From Oscheius dolichura (lineage: Eukaryota > Nematoda > Chromadorea > Rhabditida > Rhabditidae), in NCBI GenBank assembly GCA_932521035.1, contig OW051497.1:186001-250000 (forward strand): a stretch of DNA of 64,000 nt, read 5' to 3'. Under the pieces are notes generated by a model, which did no database searches, was not told the DNA's origin, and saw nothing but the letters and a program-made list of their open reading frames with translations. The position numbers were made by a program, and so were the translations under genes. Position 1 is the stretch's first letter; each line of letters starts with the position of its first letter. This document shows, in pieces, positions 60,827-64,000 of the stretch.

Positions 60827-63800
60827 TCTCTGAAAGAATAATATCTGGTTAAAATATAGAAAATAATGCGACGTACCTTCAGATAATTTGTTGATGGATC
60901 TGTGCGGGGTAAGTGAAGCGATAGTGTGGCTGGCCTGTCACATTGACACTCTCCTCACTGCAACATGCCGTAAAATTACCCCGGAAAGGATTTACCGAGT
61001 GGAAAGAGAACAACTGAACAGGGGAAGCGATTTGGTCCGCTTTGACAGGGAAAAAAAGGAGCAATTTCCTTGAAAAAAGGTATAACTCTCGGAAGGGCCG
61101 GGCTGAATAAGGAGGAAGATAAACTCTGCGGGCTTTTTAAACCTTCGCTTTATACAGAAAGCAGCTGATTTTCTTTGAAAAACAGATGGGGTAGTTCATT
61201 TCAGCTGAAATTCCATCCTCTAATGTAAAAAAGTGCAAGCTCGCGCAGCATCAGACTAGTAAAAAGTAAAAGCAATACGGAAAAGTATATAGGAGGAAGA
61301 GGAACACCGCAATCATCCAAAGTGCATCAAAAACGGCTCAGGCGGCAAAAGAATCAAAGGAGGAGCTGGACAAATGACCAGTCTCATGGCCTCTAATGCC
61401 AAGGAATGCATGTAGCACAAACAAAAGGCCGGCTCCTTGTTGTTAAACAATGCGGGAAAAATATACTACACGGATACACACTCGCACATAAATAGAACTC
61501 CGGAAACGTTCTCCTAACTAGCTGAAATGAGACGGGTATAACATTTGTGTGCGGATGGTCCGATCCCCCTACTCCGTTTTGCCTCTCTTCCCCTTCTTCG
61601 GGCAACAACTTTTTTGCCATTCAAACGAGCTCTATTGGCTGGCACACGGCTGAGGTTGCGAAAATCCCATGGCGGATCAAAGGACGACGCATCGGTCTGA
61701 ATAATAGCGACTGGTCTGTCCACCAGCACCATCGCCACATGGCTTAATCAATGTGGCCGTCGAGCACCATCCGGCGTAAGCTATGGTGACCCCTTGGCCC
61801 CCCTCTCACCCCCTTGCGTAAGTGTTTTCCCGGGGCTACACGGACCAGAGCCGTCTAATCCTAGAGGGCAGCAGTGGGGCAGCGGCAGGGTGAAACAATC
61901 GGCAGGGTCAGTGACCATCACTGGAAGCGCTTCTAAATGACCCTAAGCACGCAGCTAATAACTCATACCACGCGAAAGCTACTTTTTTAGATGGGCGGCA
62001 ATTTGATAGTAGTATAGTCACCGGAATTGGCCTCTAATAAACGCAAACATCTCAACCGCTCCTCTGGGAATTCAATAACGCTCTCACCGAGAAAGGGCAG
62101 CTGGCAAGTGTGAGTCAGAAAGGAGGGAAAGCTTTGACCGGCGATGACTATTCATCGGGAAATTCTTTGATGCCATAATGAAGGAGACCCTACGTCTTTG
62201 GAAAATGGCCGAGAACAAAGGCCTCCGGGCTGGGAGAACAATGGAAGATGTCTTTTTGCTGGAGCAGCTGGGTGGAGAGGCGCGTAATAGTAATCAACAG
62301 GTGCGAGCGATCCCCCCGGGGAAGAGGAGAAAAAAAGAGCCATGTGTGGTCCACGCAAAATGCCGAGTAGTGCGCGAAACAAGAGGGAATGAGGGATAAC
62401 GAAAAAAATATTCTAGCGAGAACTACTTCCTCTATTTTTGTAGCCAAGCACAATAATACGAAGTGCAGGCGGGAAAAATTCAAAAATAATTAGACTTTTT
62501 TCTTCGGAGTTTTCTAAATTTTACAAATTAAAACAATATTGAAACAATGTGATCATGTCATAAATCCGTTAGCGATCGGAAGCGGGCATAAAAGCAGAGT
62601 TGCGAGCGATGGCCGGATGGCCAGCTGTGCAAGGGGGAAGGCGGGGCTGTCTTTTCGCCTACCACTGAGCTCAATTAGCTGTTTGGAAGACTGGAAGAAG
62701 AGCAGAAGACAAGAGGAAGGAACACTACATACACACTTTTTGAGAGGGGAACAGAGACGGCTAATTACCAGATCAGCTGGGCGATTATAAAGCTTTTCGC
62801 TTGGGGGAAAAGTACAAAACGGGCAATCACGGGCTTACAGGAAATGCGTTACACAATATTTTCTGAAATCTTGAACTGTACTCTTGGAAGTCCTTCCCCG
62901 CAAGATTTGACAAAAATAAATGCTCAATTTTTTGTTTTTTAAGCAAGTGCAAGCCCCTGAAAGTTGCCAGCGGCCCTAAGTAGGGAGACTCCTTTCATAA
63001 TTGATGCCTGGGATTAATAATGAAGTAGTAGCCTAGGCTAAACTCCCGATATTTACAAGTTAATTGGGGTAACTGCTACCGTCAGGAATTGCCAACTGCC
63101 TACCCGCCTTATGGTCACTGGTAATGAGATACCAGTGACCCCATGCGCTGAGTGAAACAATGACCAGCGGCGGGGCATGGCTGGTAACAACGACCAATAT
63201 ACCCCAAAATTATTTGGGAGCAACTGCAACAAGATCTGCCACAAATCAAATGGTCATTGAGCGAAAAACAGGAGGCGTAAAATAGGTGTGTAATAGCTAT
63301 AACTGATGCGGCAGAGCAGAGGTCTTTCTGCAGTCTTAAACCCGAATGAACTTACCTAGGCAAACAAAAGGGATCGTTGTATTGTAAGCTGCGGGGCCTA
63401 TAGACTTTAAACTGTAAAAAATGGGCTCCTCAAATAACTTTAAACTAAAATAGAACGGGCATGATAAAGAAAGAAGACGATGTAAGCCGAGTGTAATCCT
63501 GAATTGGGTGATTTAAGGTGTTGCGCGGCCCGTCAAATGAGGGGAAATGCGCCTGTTGGGATTACTGCGCGAGAGGCGACGGACCGGCGATTTTAGCAGG
63601 CACAAGAGCGGAAAAAGATGGTCCTTTCTTTGTGTTTTCCGCCCCGGGAGAGACCAGCTGGGAGGAATTCTGGAAGGAACTATACCGTGTAGGGAGAAAC
63701 ATGTTGATCAAGGGTGACCTTTCGGACAACAAGCCGGTGACCTTGGATAACATATGGCTTTGGAAGCGGAACTCTCAAACCGACAACTTGGACTTTGGGG

Positions 63801-64000
63801 GAGAAACAGGCAAAAATCGAAAACAGGGCTTGAAATGATGTGGGAACGCGATGTTTACAGTTCCAATTAGCTTTCGAAGCGCTTTCCCCCGCAGCCAAAG
63901 AGCAGAAGATCTGTTTTTAATTAAAAACTAATAAAAAGTTGATGAGGGGTTGAAACTGAGGGACCTGTCGGGCCAACCCAATTTGTCCACGTTCTCGTAA
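60827..64000. other. Upstream region of the Tincar-like gene to the window end; no gene supported
   Basis: About 3.2 kb. Open stretches such as 63518-63838 (+) and 62190-62483 (-) have no recognisable domain or partner exons. No repeats were noticed. Sequence abutting 60826 on the minus strand ends CTTTCAG/AGA-ATG, a splice-acceptor context. Confidence 0.5.

Noticed and set aside
63518-63838. 106-codon ORF near the right end
   Set aside because: No domain, no splice signals, and overlapping antisense ORFs of similar length; indistinguishable from chance.

Overview
This is eukaryotic nuclear DNA, most likely from a nematode. The evidence is: about 110 reconstructable introns, most only 31-60 bp; nematode-typical families (MEC-4-like degenerin channel, CHK-kinase-like protein, EB-module secreted protein, expanded UGT and O-methyltransferase families); and splice-acceptor sequences with no visible partner 0-33 nt upstream of the start codon in eleven genes, as expected if messages are SL trans-spliced. 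A tardigrade (also short introns and SL trans-splicing) is the main alternative. Gene models were built by hand from splice signals and reading-frame continuity. For almost every gene the frame closes exactly across all exons.

Layout. 1-200: end fragment of an MGAT4-like GlcNAc-transferase (-), divergent from eEF1A (+, 1469-3077). 5406-7970: arylsulfatase B/J-like (-). 11148-11787: small secreted peptide (+). 12771-14948: secreted EB-module/mucin-like protein (+), convergent with an alpha-type nicotinic receptor subunit (-, 15142-17340). 21125-22431: orphan Cys-rich single-pass membrane protein (+). 22830-24794: two tandem O-methyltransferases (+), each with one frameshift. 24900-26376: CHK-kinase-like (-). 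26812-27178: foldback/MULE-like element with a perfect 9-bp duplication. 27906-29723: UDP-glycosyltransferase (-). 30234-30866: DDE transposase remnant (-). 31270-31600: tRNA-like pol III repeat cluster. 33285-36659: DEG/ENaC channel (+), followed 217 bp later by an NK-2 homeobox gene (36876-38618, +). 41579-43783: mitochondrial branched-chain aminotransferase (+). 45882-48882: Kv-type potassium channel (-). 56578-60826: multi-pass Tincar-like membrane protein (-). The remaining stretches, especially 48.9-56.5 kb and 60.8-64 kb, show no gene I can support.

The genes do not form one pathway. Several are excitable-cell genes (nicotinic receptor, degenerin, Kv subunit). Others are housekeeping or conjugation enzymes (eEF1A, BCAT, UGT, OMT, sulfatase). 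I found no prokaryotic-style system, CRISPR array or cluster suggesting a wholly new system. The most interesting points are: GC-AG introns at about 3-4 % of introns; a nicotinic subunit lacking the usual pore Glu and 9' Leu; a Kv subunit whose S6 motif looks like that of electrically silent subunits; the foldback element; and paired frameshifts in the OMT duplicates.
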